A DNA stretch of 64,000 nucleotides, taken from NCBI GenBank assembly GCA_947488655.1, contig CANKZZ010000007.1:88928-152927 (forward strand), given 5' to 3'. The position numbers and the translations under genes were made by a program. Shown piece by piece: positions 16,943 to 25,097 of the stretch (positions are counted from its first letter, which is position 1; each line of letters starts with the position of its first letter). The DNA comes from an uncultured Psychroserpens sp. (GTDB lineage Bacteria > Bacteroidota > Bacteroidia > Flavobacteriales > Flavobacteriaceae). Below the pieces are notes generated by a model that was not told the origin of the DNA, ran no database searches, and saw nothing but the letters and a program-made list of their open reading frames with translations.

Positions 16943-19033
16943 TCATTTTTGGATAACCTCTTCTGCTCTTAAAACTCTTACAACTTTTAAAAACTCTTGT
17001 GCGTTTTTTATATAGGCTTTTGCAAATGTTTCGGTTGGTGCATGTGCTCTAATTTGATACACCAAATCTGAAAACGACATGTCTAAATTTAATTTTTGGG
17101 TATCGACAATGAGTTCATCAAATTGTTTAATAATTCCTGCTTGTGTATTTGTTGATACATCTTTTGATAGTAAAATTGCTTTTGCTGAATTCACCATAGA
17201 ACTGTAGGCATAATAAATAGCACTAGAGTACACTTTGTTTTTAAATGCTTTGCTTGCTTCTTCAATTTTTTCTTCGCTTTCTAGAAATAAGGTTGCGATT
17301 AAATCAATAACGACACCAGCACATTCTCCAACTCCTATGGCTTTTACATACGCTTCCTCACTTCCCCAATCTATAAAGTCGTCTTGAGTTAAATTTTCAA
17401 TACTTGACAAGTCTGTCAACAACTCGTAGAAATATTTTTCGCCTTTTTGAGCATAATAATCTTCAAACTTTTGTGTGTTGGCAAACTGCTCATAATCATT
17501 AAGAATTCTTCGTAAAGCTTCTGGTCCTCTTTTACTTGGTATTTTTACAACTTTATCTGCAAAGACACCTTGACCATTTCCTTTATTACCACCTCCAAGT
17601 AACACTTGAAGTGCAGGTGCTACTAATTTATCTTTTGTACGAATAGACATGCCTTGAAACCCAATATTTGCCATATTGTGTTGACCGCAGGCATTCATAC
17701 AGCCACTAATTTTAATGACTAAATCTTCATTTTTTAAGTATTGCGGAAACTCAATTTTGATGATCCGTTCTAATTCTTCGGCTATTCCTGTACTGCTTGA
17801 AATCCCCAAATTACAAGTGTCTGTTCCTGGACAGGCTGTGATATCTATTGCTTTGTTATAGCCTAATTCTGTGAATCCCAATTTTTTTAATTCGGAATAG
17901 AAAAAAGGCAACAATTCTTCTTTTACAAACGGAATGAGAATGTTTTGCCTTAGGCTTAATTTAATTTCTCCTGCAGCATAGTTCTCTACTAAGTCTGCTA
18001 ACAATCTAGCTTTATCTGTATAAAAATCACCTAGTAACACTTTAATTCCTATGGCTACATAACCATCTTGTTTTTGCTTAACGATATTGGTTGATTTCCA
18101 TAATTCGAAATCTTTAGTATCATCAATATTAACATTTGGTATGTCTACGGAAACTGGAATTGAAACTGGGTAAGCTTTTGCATCTATCTCAACCGTTTTA
18201 AATTCGATAGCATTTTGTTCTTCTTCAACTAAGGCTTTAAAAGCATCTAAGCCAATATTTTTGATTAAAAATTTCAGTCTTGCTTTTGCTCTACTTTTAC
18301 GTTCTCCATGACGATCAAATAGGCGTAAAACACCTTCCATCACTGGAATAATTTTATTTGCAGGCAAAAACTCGTAGAATACATCTGCATGCCTAGGTTG
18401 TGAACCCAAACCTCCACCTAAGAGCACTTTAAAGCCTCTTTCGCCATTTTCAATTTTAGCGATAAATCCTAAATCATGCATGTAGGATAATCCTGTGTCT
18501 TCATCTGAAGCAGAGAAAGAAGCTTTAAACTTCCTACCCATTTCTTGACAAATTGGGTTTCGTAAAAAGTGTCGAAATAAAGCATCAGCATAAGGTGACA
18601 CATCAAAAGGTTCGTTAATATCTATACCTGCGGTTTCACTTGCTGTGACATTTCTAACGGTGTTACCACAGGCTTCACGTAACGTCACATTATCGCGTTC
18701 TAATTCTTCCCAAAGTTGAGGCGTACGATCTAAATCTACGTAATGAATTTGAATATCTTGACGTGTGGTAATGTGTAGACGACCACGAGAATATTCATCT
18801 GAAACATCAGCAATTCTTCGCAATTGATTACTCAACACTTTACCATAAGGTAATTTAATACGAATCATTTGCACACCTTGTTGTCGCTGACCGTACACAC
18901 CTCTAGCTAATCGAAGACTCCTAAACTTTTCTTCGTTTAATTTTCCTTTGTGAAAAAGTTGGATTTTATTGGCTAATTCAATGATATCCTTCTCTACAAT
19001 AGGATTTTCTATTTCGGTTCTAAAACTTTGCAT
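16943..19033 (-). CDS. Siroheme sulfite (nitrite) reductase with C-terminal HEPN-like domain
   Basis: 696 residues. The duplicated ferredoxin-like/siroheme-binding reductase fold spans about 1-560. Cluster and siroheme ligands are in TACPGTDTCNLG and KISGCMNACGQHN (C-x5-C then C-x3-C), and RRIADVSDEYSRGRLHITTRQD is the substrate-side segment. Residues about 595-690 are a helical extension (SAIYYAYSSMVNSAKAILLS) that resembles a HEPN domain, beyond the normal family length. The neighbours cysH, cobA, the cysG-like gene and the reductase all point to sulfite rather than nitrite. Electrons probably come from ferredoxin through the downstream flavoprotein, since no CysJ is present. Confidence 0.9.
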   Translation of the reverse strand: MQSFRTEIENPIVEKDIIELANKIQLFHKGKLNEEKFRSLRLARGVYGQRQQGVQMIRIKLPYGKVLSNQLRRIADVSDEYSRGRLHITTRQDIQIHYVDLDRTPQLWEELERDNVTLREACGNTVRNVTASETAGIDINEPFDVSPYADALFRHFLRNPICQEMGRKFKASFSASDEDTGLSYMHDLGFIAKIENGERGFKVLLGGGLGSQPRHADVFYEFLPANKIIPVMEGVLRLFDRHGERKSRAKARLKFLIKNIGLDAFKALVEEEQNAIEFKTVEIDAKAYPVSIPVSVDIPNVNIDDTKDFELWKSTNIVKQKQDGYVAIGIKVLLGDFYTDKARLLADLVENYAAGEIKLSLRQNILIPFVKEELLPFFYSELKKLGFTELGYNKAIDITACPGTDTCNLGISSSTGIAEELERIIKIEFPQYLKNEDLVIKISGCMNACGQHNMANIGFQGMSIRTKDKLVAPALQVLLGGGNKGNGQGVFADKVVKIPSKRGPEALRRILNDYEQFANTQKFEDYYAQKGEKYFYELLTDLSSIENLTQDDFIDWGSEEAYVKAIGVGECAGVVIDLIATLFLESEEKIEEASKAFKNKVYSSAIYYAYSSMVNSAKAILLSKDVSTNTQAGIIKQFDELIVDTQKLNLDMSFSDLVYQIRAHAPTETFAKAYIKNAQEFLKVVRVLRAEEVIQK

Positions 19034-19045
19034 AACACTATATTT

Positions 19046-19675
19046 TTATTGCAAGTGAATACCACACTCTCTATTTTGTAATGCCTTAATTGGATCAAAA
19101 TAATTATAATTTTTAGGCAAATTGTTGGCTTCTAAATACGCGTCTAGATCGACATCTGTCCAATAGTAAAATGGACTTATTTTTAAAATCCCGTCCTTAC
19201 TATAACTTAAAATGTCTTTTTTATTTCTCAATTCTGTTTGGCGTACTCTAATATTAGTAAACCATAAATCTGGTTGATGTTCTTTTAATGCCCTTCTAAA
19301 AGGTTCTAGTTTTACGAGTTCAGAAAACTCAGCATGATTATTGTCTTCAATACTCGGCAAACCGATAGTTGCATCTATCTCTTCTTTACTTTTTAAAGAT
19401 TGGTATTTATTGATTTTCAAATCAAAGTTCTCGATAAGATTTGCTGCATGTTCATAGGTACTGGGTTCATTGAACAATGTATCACACCATACCACTTTTA
19501 TATCTTTATCATGCTTGGACATTGTACTCAATAATATGGCAGAGTACTTACCAAAACTTGTAGTAACAATTCTATTTTCTGATAAGGTTAAAGCCCATTT
19601 TATGATGTCATCTGGCGCTTTGTATCTTAATTTTTTATTTAATTGTTCTATATCAATATCTATCATCTTCCCCAT
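19046..19675 (-). CDS. cysH: Phosphoadenylyl-sulfate (PAPS) reductase
   Basis: 209 residues of the PP-loop superfamily. TSFGKYSAILLSTM is the nucleotide-binding loop, IKVVWCDT follows, and the catalytic C-terminus is ECGIHLQ. The CC...CxxC iron-sulfur ligands of APS reductases are missing, so PAPS is the expected substrate and thioredoxin the donor. It overlaps the DUF2061 gene by 13 bp and lies 12 bp before the sulfite reductase gene. The ATP sulfurylase genes cysD and cysN, which often lie at this point in flavobacterial operons, are not in the window. Confidence 0.92.
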   Translation of the reverse strand: MGKMIDIDIEQLNKKLRYKAPDDIIKWALTLSENRIVTTSFGKYSAILLSTMSKHDKDIKVVWCDTLFNEPSTYEHAANLIENFDLKINKYQSLKSKEEIDATIGLPSIEDNNHAEFSELVKLEPFRRALKEHQPDLWFTNIRVRQTELRNKKDILSYSKDGILKISPFYYWTDVDLDAYLEANNLPKNYNYFDPIKALQNRECGIHLQ

Positions 19676-19923
19676 TTTATTTTATTCCAAGTACGTTCAT
19701 GAAAATAATACAGTACTAATTTTGATATCAGTTCTATAAATCCAATAGAAAAGGCTAAGGCTAATGTTCCAGTTATTGCATAAGAAATTACAATTGTAGC
19801 TACAGTGCCTAAAACTCTCCAACTTATTGTTTTCACAAGGGTTCTTTTTACTTTTTCACCAGCTTGTACTGGTGATATCTCTTCTATTTGTATATCTTCG
19901 TTTTGACTCAAAACTGTATCCAT
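19663..19923 (-). CDS. DUF2061 small membrane protein
   Basis: 86 residues. After a polar N-terminus come KRTLVKTISWRVLGTVATI and a second hydrophobic segment (ALAFSIGFIELISKLVLYYF), ending in HERTWNKIKWG, the pattern of DUF2061. The family is repeatedly found with sulfate assimilation genes; its function is unknown. It is the first gene of the cysH operon, overlaps cysH by 13 bp, and is preceded by a -7 box and a palindrome. Confidence 0.9.
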   Translation of the reverse strand: MDTVLSQNEDIQIEEISPVQAGEKVKRTLVKTISWRVLGTVATIVISYAITGTLALAFSIGFIELISKLVLYYFHERTWNKIKWGR

Positions 19924-19956
19924 TTTTTAAATTATTTAATTAGTTCTCATATACCC

Positions 19957-19974
19957 TATCGGACTAGTAGGATA
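19957..19974. promoter_or_regulatory. Candidate Rrf2 operator of the sulfite-reduction operon
   Basis: TATCGGACTAGTAGGATA is an 18-bp imperfect palindrome of form TATCnnACTAGTnnGATA. It lies between the Rrf2-family gene and the first gene of the cysH operon, just downstream of the -7 box, where a bound repressor would block transcription. The assignment to the Rrf2 protein is inference from position. Confidence 0.5.
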
Positions 19975-19980
19975 ATAATA

Positions 19981-19988
19981 CAAACTTA
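19981..19988 (-). promoter_or_regulatory. -7 box of the DUF2061-cysH operon
   Basis: On the minus strand TAAGTTTG matches TAnnTTTG exactly. It is 58 nt from the DUF2061 gene start, and the palindrome at 19957-19974 covers the predicted start site. No good TTG -33 element is visible. Confidence 0.5.
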
Positions 19989-20052
19989 TACTTTATTTAT
20001 TAAAAATCATTGGGTAATTTGACAAAAATATTGGGTATTATTTGCGAATATG

Positions 20053-20463
20053 CTAATTAGAAAGATCTTCTAATGTGGTATTTCTGAACACTTTAAGCGA
20101 ACTATCTCTTACTTGAATCATTAAACGATGTACAGCACATTTAACTTCATCTGGACAATCATCACATTTTTCATAATAATTTAAACTTACACAAGGCATC
20201 ATCGCTATTGGTCCCTCTAAAATTCTCATGACTGTAGTCATAGGTATATCTTTAGGATTTTTAATTAGATAATAACCTCCTCCAATTCCTTTTTTTGATC
20301 CTAATAAACCATTTTTTTTAAGTGTTAACAAAATACTTTCTAAAAATTTAATTGAAATATTTTCACTTTTAGATATAGTGGCTATTGAAACAGGATTTCT
20401 ACTCTCTTGTTTGGCTAAATAAGTTAAAGCCTTAATACCGTATTTTGTTTTTTTAGATAACAT
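20053..20463 (-). CDS. Rrf2-family transcriptional regulator (CymR/IscR type)
   Basis: 136 residues. The winged helix begins LSKKTKYGIKALTYLAKQE, followed by SKSENISIKFLESILLTLK and the wing KKGIGGGYYL. Four Cys (PCVSLNYYEKCDDCPDEVKC) lie between residues about 88 and 108, which could hold an Fe-S cluster or another metal, or sense redox state. It is the last gene of the metY-osmC-metX-metZ operon, 26 bp after metZ. It is followed by the sulfate assimilation operon, so it likely controls sulfur supply as CymR does in Firmicutes; the effector is unknown. Confidence 0.9.
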   Translation of the reverse strand: MLSKKTKYGIKALTYLAKQESRNPVSIATISKSENISIKFLESILLTLKKNGLLGSKKGIGGGYYLIKNPKDIPMTTVMRILEGPIAMMPCVSLNYYEKCDDCPDEVKCAVHRLMIQVRDSSLKVFRNTTLEDLSN

Positions 20464-20489
20464 CTAGACAAAGATACCTATTTAAACTT

Positions 20490-21650
20490 TTATTGTAAAG
20501 CCTGTTTTATATCGTCAATAATGTCATCTACATTTTCTAAGCCTACCGAAATTCTTACTAATCCATCGGTAATACCTACTTGTAACCTATCAGCTTCATT
20601 AAGTTTAGCATGCGTTGTAGATGCAGGATGTGTAACAATTGTTCTAGTATCTCCTAAATTTGCAGATAACGAACAAAGTTTAATAGTATTTAAAAATTGT
20701 CGACCAGCTTCTACTCCTCCATTAATTTCAAAAGCAACAATATTACCACCTAATTTCATTTGTTTAACAGCAATATCATGTTGAGGATGTGACTTTAAAA
20801 ATGGATATTTTACTAAACTAATTTTTTTATGAGTTTCTAAATACTGAGCCACTTTTAAGGCATTATCACAATGCTTATCTACACGCACAGCTAAAGTTTC
20901 TAAACTTTTAGATAATACCCAAGCATTAAAGGGCGATAAAGCTGGACCTGTATTTCTAGAGAACAAATAGATCTCTCTAATTAATTCTGCTTTACCTACT
21001 GTTACTCCTCCAAGTACACGACCTTGACCGTCTATTAATTTGGTTGCCGAATGTATTACCAAGTCTGCACCAAATTTAATTGGGTTTTGTAAGTAAGGTG
21101 TTGCAAAACAGTTATCAATAATAAGCAACAAATTGTGCTTTATTGCAATCTGTCCTAAAAGCTCTAAATCTAAAATATCTACTGCAGGATTTGTAGGACT
21201 CTCTGCATATAAAACTTTAGTACTTGGCTTAATTAAATTCTCGATTGCAGCTAAATCGTTAACATCAAAATAGCTGGTTTCTATATTCCATTTTGGTAAA
21301 TAATTAGTGAACAAACCGTGTGTAGAACCAAAAATACTTCTAGCAGAAATTATATGATCTCCTGCATTAAGTAGTGCTGCAAATGTTGAAAACACTGCAG
21401 ACATACCTGTTGCAAAAGCATAACCAGCCTCTGCACCTTCCATTTTACAAATTTTATCTACAAACTCAGCATTATTTGGGTTTGTATATCTACCATAAAC
21501 ATTACGTTGCTTCTCTTCTGCAAAAGATGCTCTCATATCTTCGGCATCTTCAAAAACAAAGCTAGATGTTAAGTATAAAGGCGTAGAATGTTCTAAAAAC
21601 TGAGACCTTTCTGTTTGCGTTCTTATCGCATCTGTTTCAAAATGACTCAT
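20490..21650 (-). CDS. metZ: O-succinyl/O-acetylhomoserine sulfhydrylase or cystathionine gamma-synthase
   Basis: 386-residue PLP enzyme of the Cys/Met metabolism family. The Schiff-base lysine is in SATKLIDGQGRVLGG; YGRYTNPN and SPTNPAVDI are family motifs. Joins sulfide or cysteine to an activated homoserine. Sequence alone does not separate MetZ from MetB, so metZ is tentative. It lies 2 bp after metX and shares the operon with a second such enzyme, metY, giving two parallel sulfhydrylases under one riboswitch. Confidence 0.85.
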   Translation of the reverse strand: MSHFETDAIRTQTERSQFLEHSTPLYLTSSFVFEDAEDMRASFAEEKQRNVYGRYTNPNNAEFVDKICKMEGAEAGYAFATGMSAVFSTFAALLNAGDHIISARSIFGSTHGLFTNYLPKWNIETSYFDVNDLAAIENLIKPSTKVLYAESPTNPAVDILDLELLGQIAIKHNLLLIIDNCFATPYLQNPIKFGADLVIHSATKLIDGQGRVLGGVTVGKAELIREIYLFSRNTGPALSPFNAWVLSKSLETLAVRVDKHCDNALKVAQYLETHKKISLVKYPFLKSHPQHDIAVKQMKLGGNIVAFEINGGVEAGRQFLNTIKLCSLSANLGDTRTIVTHPASTTHAKLNEADRLQVGITDGLVRISVGLENVDDIIDDIKQALQ

Positions 21651-21652
21651 AT

Positions 21653-22675
21653 TTAGGCAGTAACGCGTGTTTTATAACAATCTAATTCAAAATATTTTGA
21701 CTCTTTTCTAGCTTCAAAAATAGGAGTGAGAAACTTAGATAATTGAGCAAATTCTATCAAAAATGCATCATGACCATGAATAGATTTAATTTCACTAATA
21801 CAAACGTTATCCTTAATTAATTTAAGATCTACGTAAGTTTCCCAATTTTCTTCAGCCTTAAAAAAGAGATCACTATTAATAGTCACAATATGGATACTAG
21901 ATTTTATTTTTGCTACTACCTCATTAAATGATGCTCTATCTCTGGTAATATCAATAGTTCTCAATATTTGATTCATTAATTTATATGCCGAAAGATTAAA
22001 ACGTGCATTTAAAGCATCTCCATGATAATTAAACCAACTTTCTACATTAAAAAGTGCATTAGATTTTTTAGTTCTTCGGAATTTACTCGTCAGCGATTCT
22101 GGTGTACGATACAAAGTCATTGCATGCATCCTAGCATCTTCTAAAGGTTTACTAGAATTATTAAGTATAGCATCTTGTATGTGACAATTGGCTATCAACC
22201 AATCTGTAGATTTCCAATCTGTTGCAATAGGGATTAAGTGCTCTATCAAATCTGGTTGCAGTGCTGCCAATTCCCATGCAATGCCACCACCAACAGAGCC
22301 TCCAATCACAGCAAAAAGCTCATTTATGTTTAATTCTTTTAGGCCTTCATAAAAAATTTCAGCAATTGTTCTCGCTGTAAAATCTTTGTAGTTTTCTATT
22401 AAATTTTCGTTTTTATTATCAAATCCATTTCCTGGAATATTAAAGGCTAAAACCGAATAAAAGTTTGTATCAATACATTTATTTTCACCAATTAAATCAT
22501 TCCACCATCCCTCATTTCCGCAGATAGTAGAATTACCCGTAAGTGCATGATTTACTAACACTATTGGTGCATCACCTATAGGCTGACCAAAAATTTGATA
22601 AGACAGTTGTATATCAACTGTCTTACCATTTTGGATACTAAATTTTGAAATTTTTATGTATTGTAAATCTTTCAT
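21653..22675 (-). CDS. metX: Homoserine O-acetyltransferase-like alpha/beta hydrolase
   Basis: 340 residues. The nucleophile elbow is GGSVGGGIAWE near residue 127, and the His/Asp end of the triad lies in the SIHGHDAFLIEF segment. VNHALTGNS is the oxyanion strand. These match MetX, although this form is shorter than the 370-380 residues of classical MetX. It activates homoserine with acetyl-CoA for MetY/MetZ. It directly abuts the OsmC stop (TAAATG) and precedes metZ. One copy of the TTCCGAAGAA 10-mer lies inside (22072-22081). Confidence 0.85.
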   Translation of the reverse strand: MKDLQYIKISKFSIQNGKTVDIQLSYQIFGQPIGDAPIVLVNHALTGNSTICGNEGWWNDLIGENKCIDTNFYSVLAFNIPGNGFDNKNENLIENYKDFTARTIAEIFYEGLKELNINELFAVIGGSVGGGIAWELAALQPDLIEHLIPIATDWKSTDWLIANCHIQDAILNNSSKPLEDARMHAMTLYRTPESLTSKFRRTKKSNALFNVESWFNYHGDALNARFNLSAYKLMNQILRTIDITRDRASFNEVVAKIKSSIHIVTINSDLFFKAEENWETYVDLKLIKDNVCISEIKSIHGHDAFLIEFAQLSKFLTPIFEARKESKYFELDCYKTRVTA

Positions 22676-23128
22676 TTAAGATAAATTAAATTCTTTTTCT
22701 ACAGAAATTTTAATAGGTGTTTTATTAGTCAAATTATCTTTTACCGGACAACGTGCTTCAACTATTTCTAACCATTTTACTAATGTTTCTATCGAGGCAT
22801 CAGTCTCTGGAATAAGACTTAATTCTATACTTTTAAATCCAGCACGTTCTTTATCTGATGTTCCCAAAAAGCGATCTGGATTGATATTTCCAGAAACTTC
22901 AATATTTAGTTTTCTGATTGTAAAGCCCAATTCCTTAGCAACTAAATGTCCAACAACATTAATACAACCAGCAAAACCTGCTAAAATGTATTCTACAGGA
23001 TTTGCATCTTCATCTGTACCATTTAATTCTTCGGGCTCATCAATAATTAATTCAAAATGTCTTGCTTTACCTATAAATTGAGTTGCAGAAGTACTTTCTC
23101 CTTTTACTGTGAATTTTAAATCACTCAT
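22676..23128 (-). CDS. OsmC/Ohr-family peroxidase-like protein
   Basis: 150 residues with the two conserved Cys of the OsmC superfamily, in GFAGCINVVGHLV and VEARCPVKDNL. The family reduces organic hydroperoxides through this pair. Its place between metY and metX is conserved-looking and suggests a link to thiol metabolism, but I cannot name a substrate. It is 29 bp after metY and abuts metX. Confidence 0.9.
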   Translation of the reverse strand: MSDLKFTVKGESTSATQFIGKARHFELIIDEPEELNGTDEDANPVEYILAGFAGCINVVGHLVAKELGFTIRKLNIEVSGNINPDRFLGTSDKERAGFKSIELSLIPETDASIETLVKWLEIVEARCPVKDNLTNKTPIKISVEKEFNLS

Positions 23129-23157
23129 GTTTTGTTTTTTTAGAGATTAATTACATT

Positions 23158-24450
23158 TTAGGATAATACAGTTTGTTTAACCACTGCAAAAGCCTCTTTT
23201 AAATCTGCTTTTAAATCATCTATATTTTCAATACCAACAGATAGTCGTATTAAATCTTTTGTAACTCCTGTAGTTTCCTGAGCTTCATCACTTAATTGTT
23301 GATGGGTTGTACTTGCAGGATGTATGATTAAAGATTTGGTGTCTCCAATATTTGCTAAAAGAGAAAATAGTTTAGTTGTATCTGCTACTTTTTTAGCAGA
23401 TTCGTAACCACCTTCAACACCAAATGTTACGATACCACTTTGTCCTTCTGGTAAATATTTTTTTGCTAAATCTCTATATTTACTGGATTCTAATCCTGGA
23501 TAATTTACCCAGTTAACTTCTGGTTGCTCTTGCAACCATTTTGCCAATTCTAGTGCATTTTCACTGTGTTTTTTAATACGCAGTTCTAAAGTTTCTAGAC
23601 CTTGTATAATTTGAAATGCATTAAAAGGACTCAATGCTCCACCATAATCTCTAAGACCTTCAATTCTAATTTTTGCAATAAATGCAGCATCTCCAATAAC
23701 TTCACTATATACTAACCCATGATATCCTGCTGAAGGTTCTGTGAATTCTGGAAATTTTCCGTTGGTCCAATCAAAAGTTCCTGCATCTACAATAATACCT
23801 CCTAACGACGTACCGTTACCATTAATGTATTTTGTTAACGAATGAATAACAATATTTGCTCCATACTCTATAGGGTTTAGCAAATAAGGTGTTGCTACTG
23901 TATTATCAACTATTAAAGGCACTCGCTTTGCTTTGGCATGTGTAGAAATTGCCTCAAGATCTAAAACGTCTAATTTTGGGTTACCTAACGATTCTACAAA
24001 AAATACTCTTGTATTTTCTTGAGTTGCTTTTTCAAAATTCTCTGGGTTTGAAGGGTCTACAAAAGTGGTAGTTATACCATGTCTTGGTAATGTAACGCTC
24101 AACAGGTTATATGTACCACCATATAAACTACTTGATGCTACAATATGATCTCCAGCCTTTAATAAAGTTAACAATGTTGTAGAAATGGCAGCGGTTCCAG
24201 ACGCTGTTGCTACAGCAGCAATTCCACCTTCTAATGCAGCAATACGTTGCTCTAAAATATCGTTAGTAGGATTATTTAAACGTGTGTAAATAAATCCTGG
24301 AACAGATAAATTAAATCGTCCTGCAGCATCATCTGAATCATCAAATACATAAGCTGTAGATTGGTAAATAGGTACAGCTCGTGTTCCTCCTGTTTTTGTT
24401 GTGTCGTGTCCTGCGTGCAACGCTTGTGTTGCAAATTTTTGTGTACTCAT
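23158..24450 (-). CDS. metY: O-acetylhomoserine sulfhydrylase
   Basis: 430-residue PLP enzyme of the Cys/Met family. The PLP lysine is in IHSLTKYINGNGTSLGG, and TRAVPIYQSTAYVF and YTRLNNPTND are MetY hallmarks. At 430 residues it has the insertion typical of MetY compared with MetZ/MetB. It converts O-acetylhomoserine and sulfide to homocysteine. It is the first gene of the operon and lies 122 nt after the SAM-I aptamer. Confidence 0.93.
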   Translation of the reverse strand: MSTQKFATQALHAGHDTTKTGGTRAVPIYQSTAYVFDDSDDAAGRFNLSVPGFIYTRLNNPTNDILEQRIAALEGGIAAVATASGTAAISTTLLTLLKAGDHIVASSSLYGGTYNLLSVTLPRHGITTTFVDPSNPENFEKATQENTRVFFVESLGNPKLDVLDLEAISTHAKAKRVPLIVDNTVATPYLLNPIEYGANIVIHSLTKYINGNGTSLGGIIVDAGTFDWTNGKFPEFTEPSAGYHGLVYSEVIGDAAFIAKIRIEGLRDYGGALSPFNAFQIIQGLETLELRIKKHSENALELAKWLQEQPEVNWVNYPGLESSKYRDLAKKYLPEGQSGIVTFGVEGGYESAKKVADTTKLFSLLANIGDTKSLIIHPASTTHQQLSDEAQETTGVTKDLIRLSVGIENIDDLKADLKEAFAVVKQTVLS

Positions 24451-24481
24451 TTTTCTAAGTTTTTGAGTTAATTAATGATTA

Positions 24482-24521
24482 AAACAAAAGCCAAATAAGC
24501 CTCGTTAGAAGCATACTTATT
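24482..24521 (-). terminator. Candidate expression-platform terminator of the metY SAM-I riboswitch
   Basis: On the minus strand AATAA, a 4-nt bulge and GCTTC pair with GAGGC and TTATT around a TAAC loop, followed by TGGCTTTTGTTTT. The U-rich tail is broken by G, so the terminator is probable rather than certain. Confidence 0.45.
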
Positions 24522-24572
24522 AGAAAAATGTTATAAGAAAATATATAACTACAGATGAGTAATTATATTTTG

Positions 24573-24693
24573 GTTATCTATCCAAATTTGCAAAAAATGA
24601 CTTGCACATTTAAGTAGAATTTAGCACCTTCATAGTAAATCTAAGGGTTGCTAAGGCTTCAACGAGTCTAATCTCTCCGCCTTTCTTGATAAC
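24573..24693 (-). ncRNA. SAM-I (S-box) riboswitch upstream of metY
   Basis: The minus strand has GTTATCAAGAAAGGCGGAGAG, GATTAGACTCGTTGAAGCC, TTAGCAACCC and GAAGGTGCTAAATTCTAC, the SAM-I aptamer core. P1 is a perfect 6-bp pair, GTTATC (24693-24688) with GATAAC (24578-24573). It is very like the metH aptamer at 14034-14153. It should reduce metY-osmC-metX-metZ-rrf2 expression when SAM is high. Confidence 0.94.
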
Positions 24694-24953
24694 ATTTCAA
24701 TAAAGTTTTGAACTTTGTGAGTACAAATATTGCAAAATAAAATTTTCACAAACAAATAAAACAGAATATTTTTCTAAAAAATTATCATAAAATGATTTAA
24801 ACCGAAAATTTTTCGGCTATTATTAAATTTACACCTTTTTTATTCGGAAATGTATAAAATTAAAATCTTAGCATTTTGCAATATATTATAATCGTTCATT
24901 AAATATAAACATCTAATTTATCATACATTCTTTTCTAGTTCTAATATTATCTG

Positions 24954-24961
24954 TACTTTTG
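24954..24961 (+). promoter_or_regulatory. -7 box of metK
   Basis: TACTTTTG is an exact TAnnTTTG. The predicted transcription start is about 24968, right at the 5' edge of the SAM-II aptamer, which supports both calls. Confidence 0.6.
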
Positions 24962-24973
24962 CAGTCAATATAT

Positions 24974-25026
24974 ACGAGGAAAAATTTGTTCTGATTGCAA
25001 CCTCTTAAAAAAAATGCTAAAGCAGT
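24974..25026 (+). ncRNA. SAM-II riboswitch upstream of metK
   Basis: GAGG (24976-24979) pairs with CCTC (25001-25004). The loop carries ATTTG and CTGATTGCAA, and the tail is TTAAAAAAAATGCTAAAGC with the conserved GCTAAAG (25016-25022). This is the compact H-type pseudoknot pattern of SAM-II (SAM-alpha): a short P1, a conserved TTGCAA and a 3' GCTAAA. It is distinct from the two SAM-I elements. An ATG at 25014 lies inside the pseudoknot, so it is not the gene start. Confidence 0.85.
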
Positions 25027-25097
25027 TAGTTATAGACTTCTCTAGCGACCAAGCAATCTCAATATTTTTTTTCAGAATTATTAAATTAAAGAGATTT

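Noticed and set aside
19046-19675. APS reductase instead of PAPS reductase
   Set aside because: The paired Cys and CxxC ligands of APS reductases are missing; only the ECGIH C-terminus remains.
25014-25097. N-terminal extension of metK from the ATG at 25014
   Set aside because: It lies inside the SAM-II aptamer and does not match the conserved MetK N-terminus, which starts at 25098.
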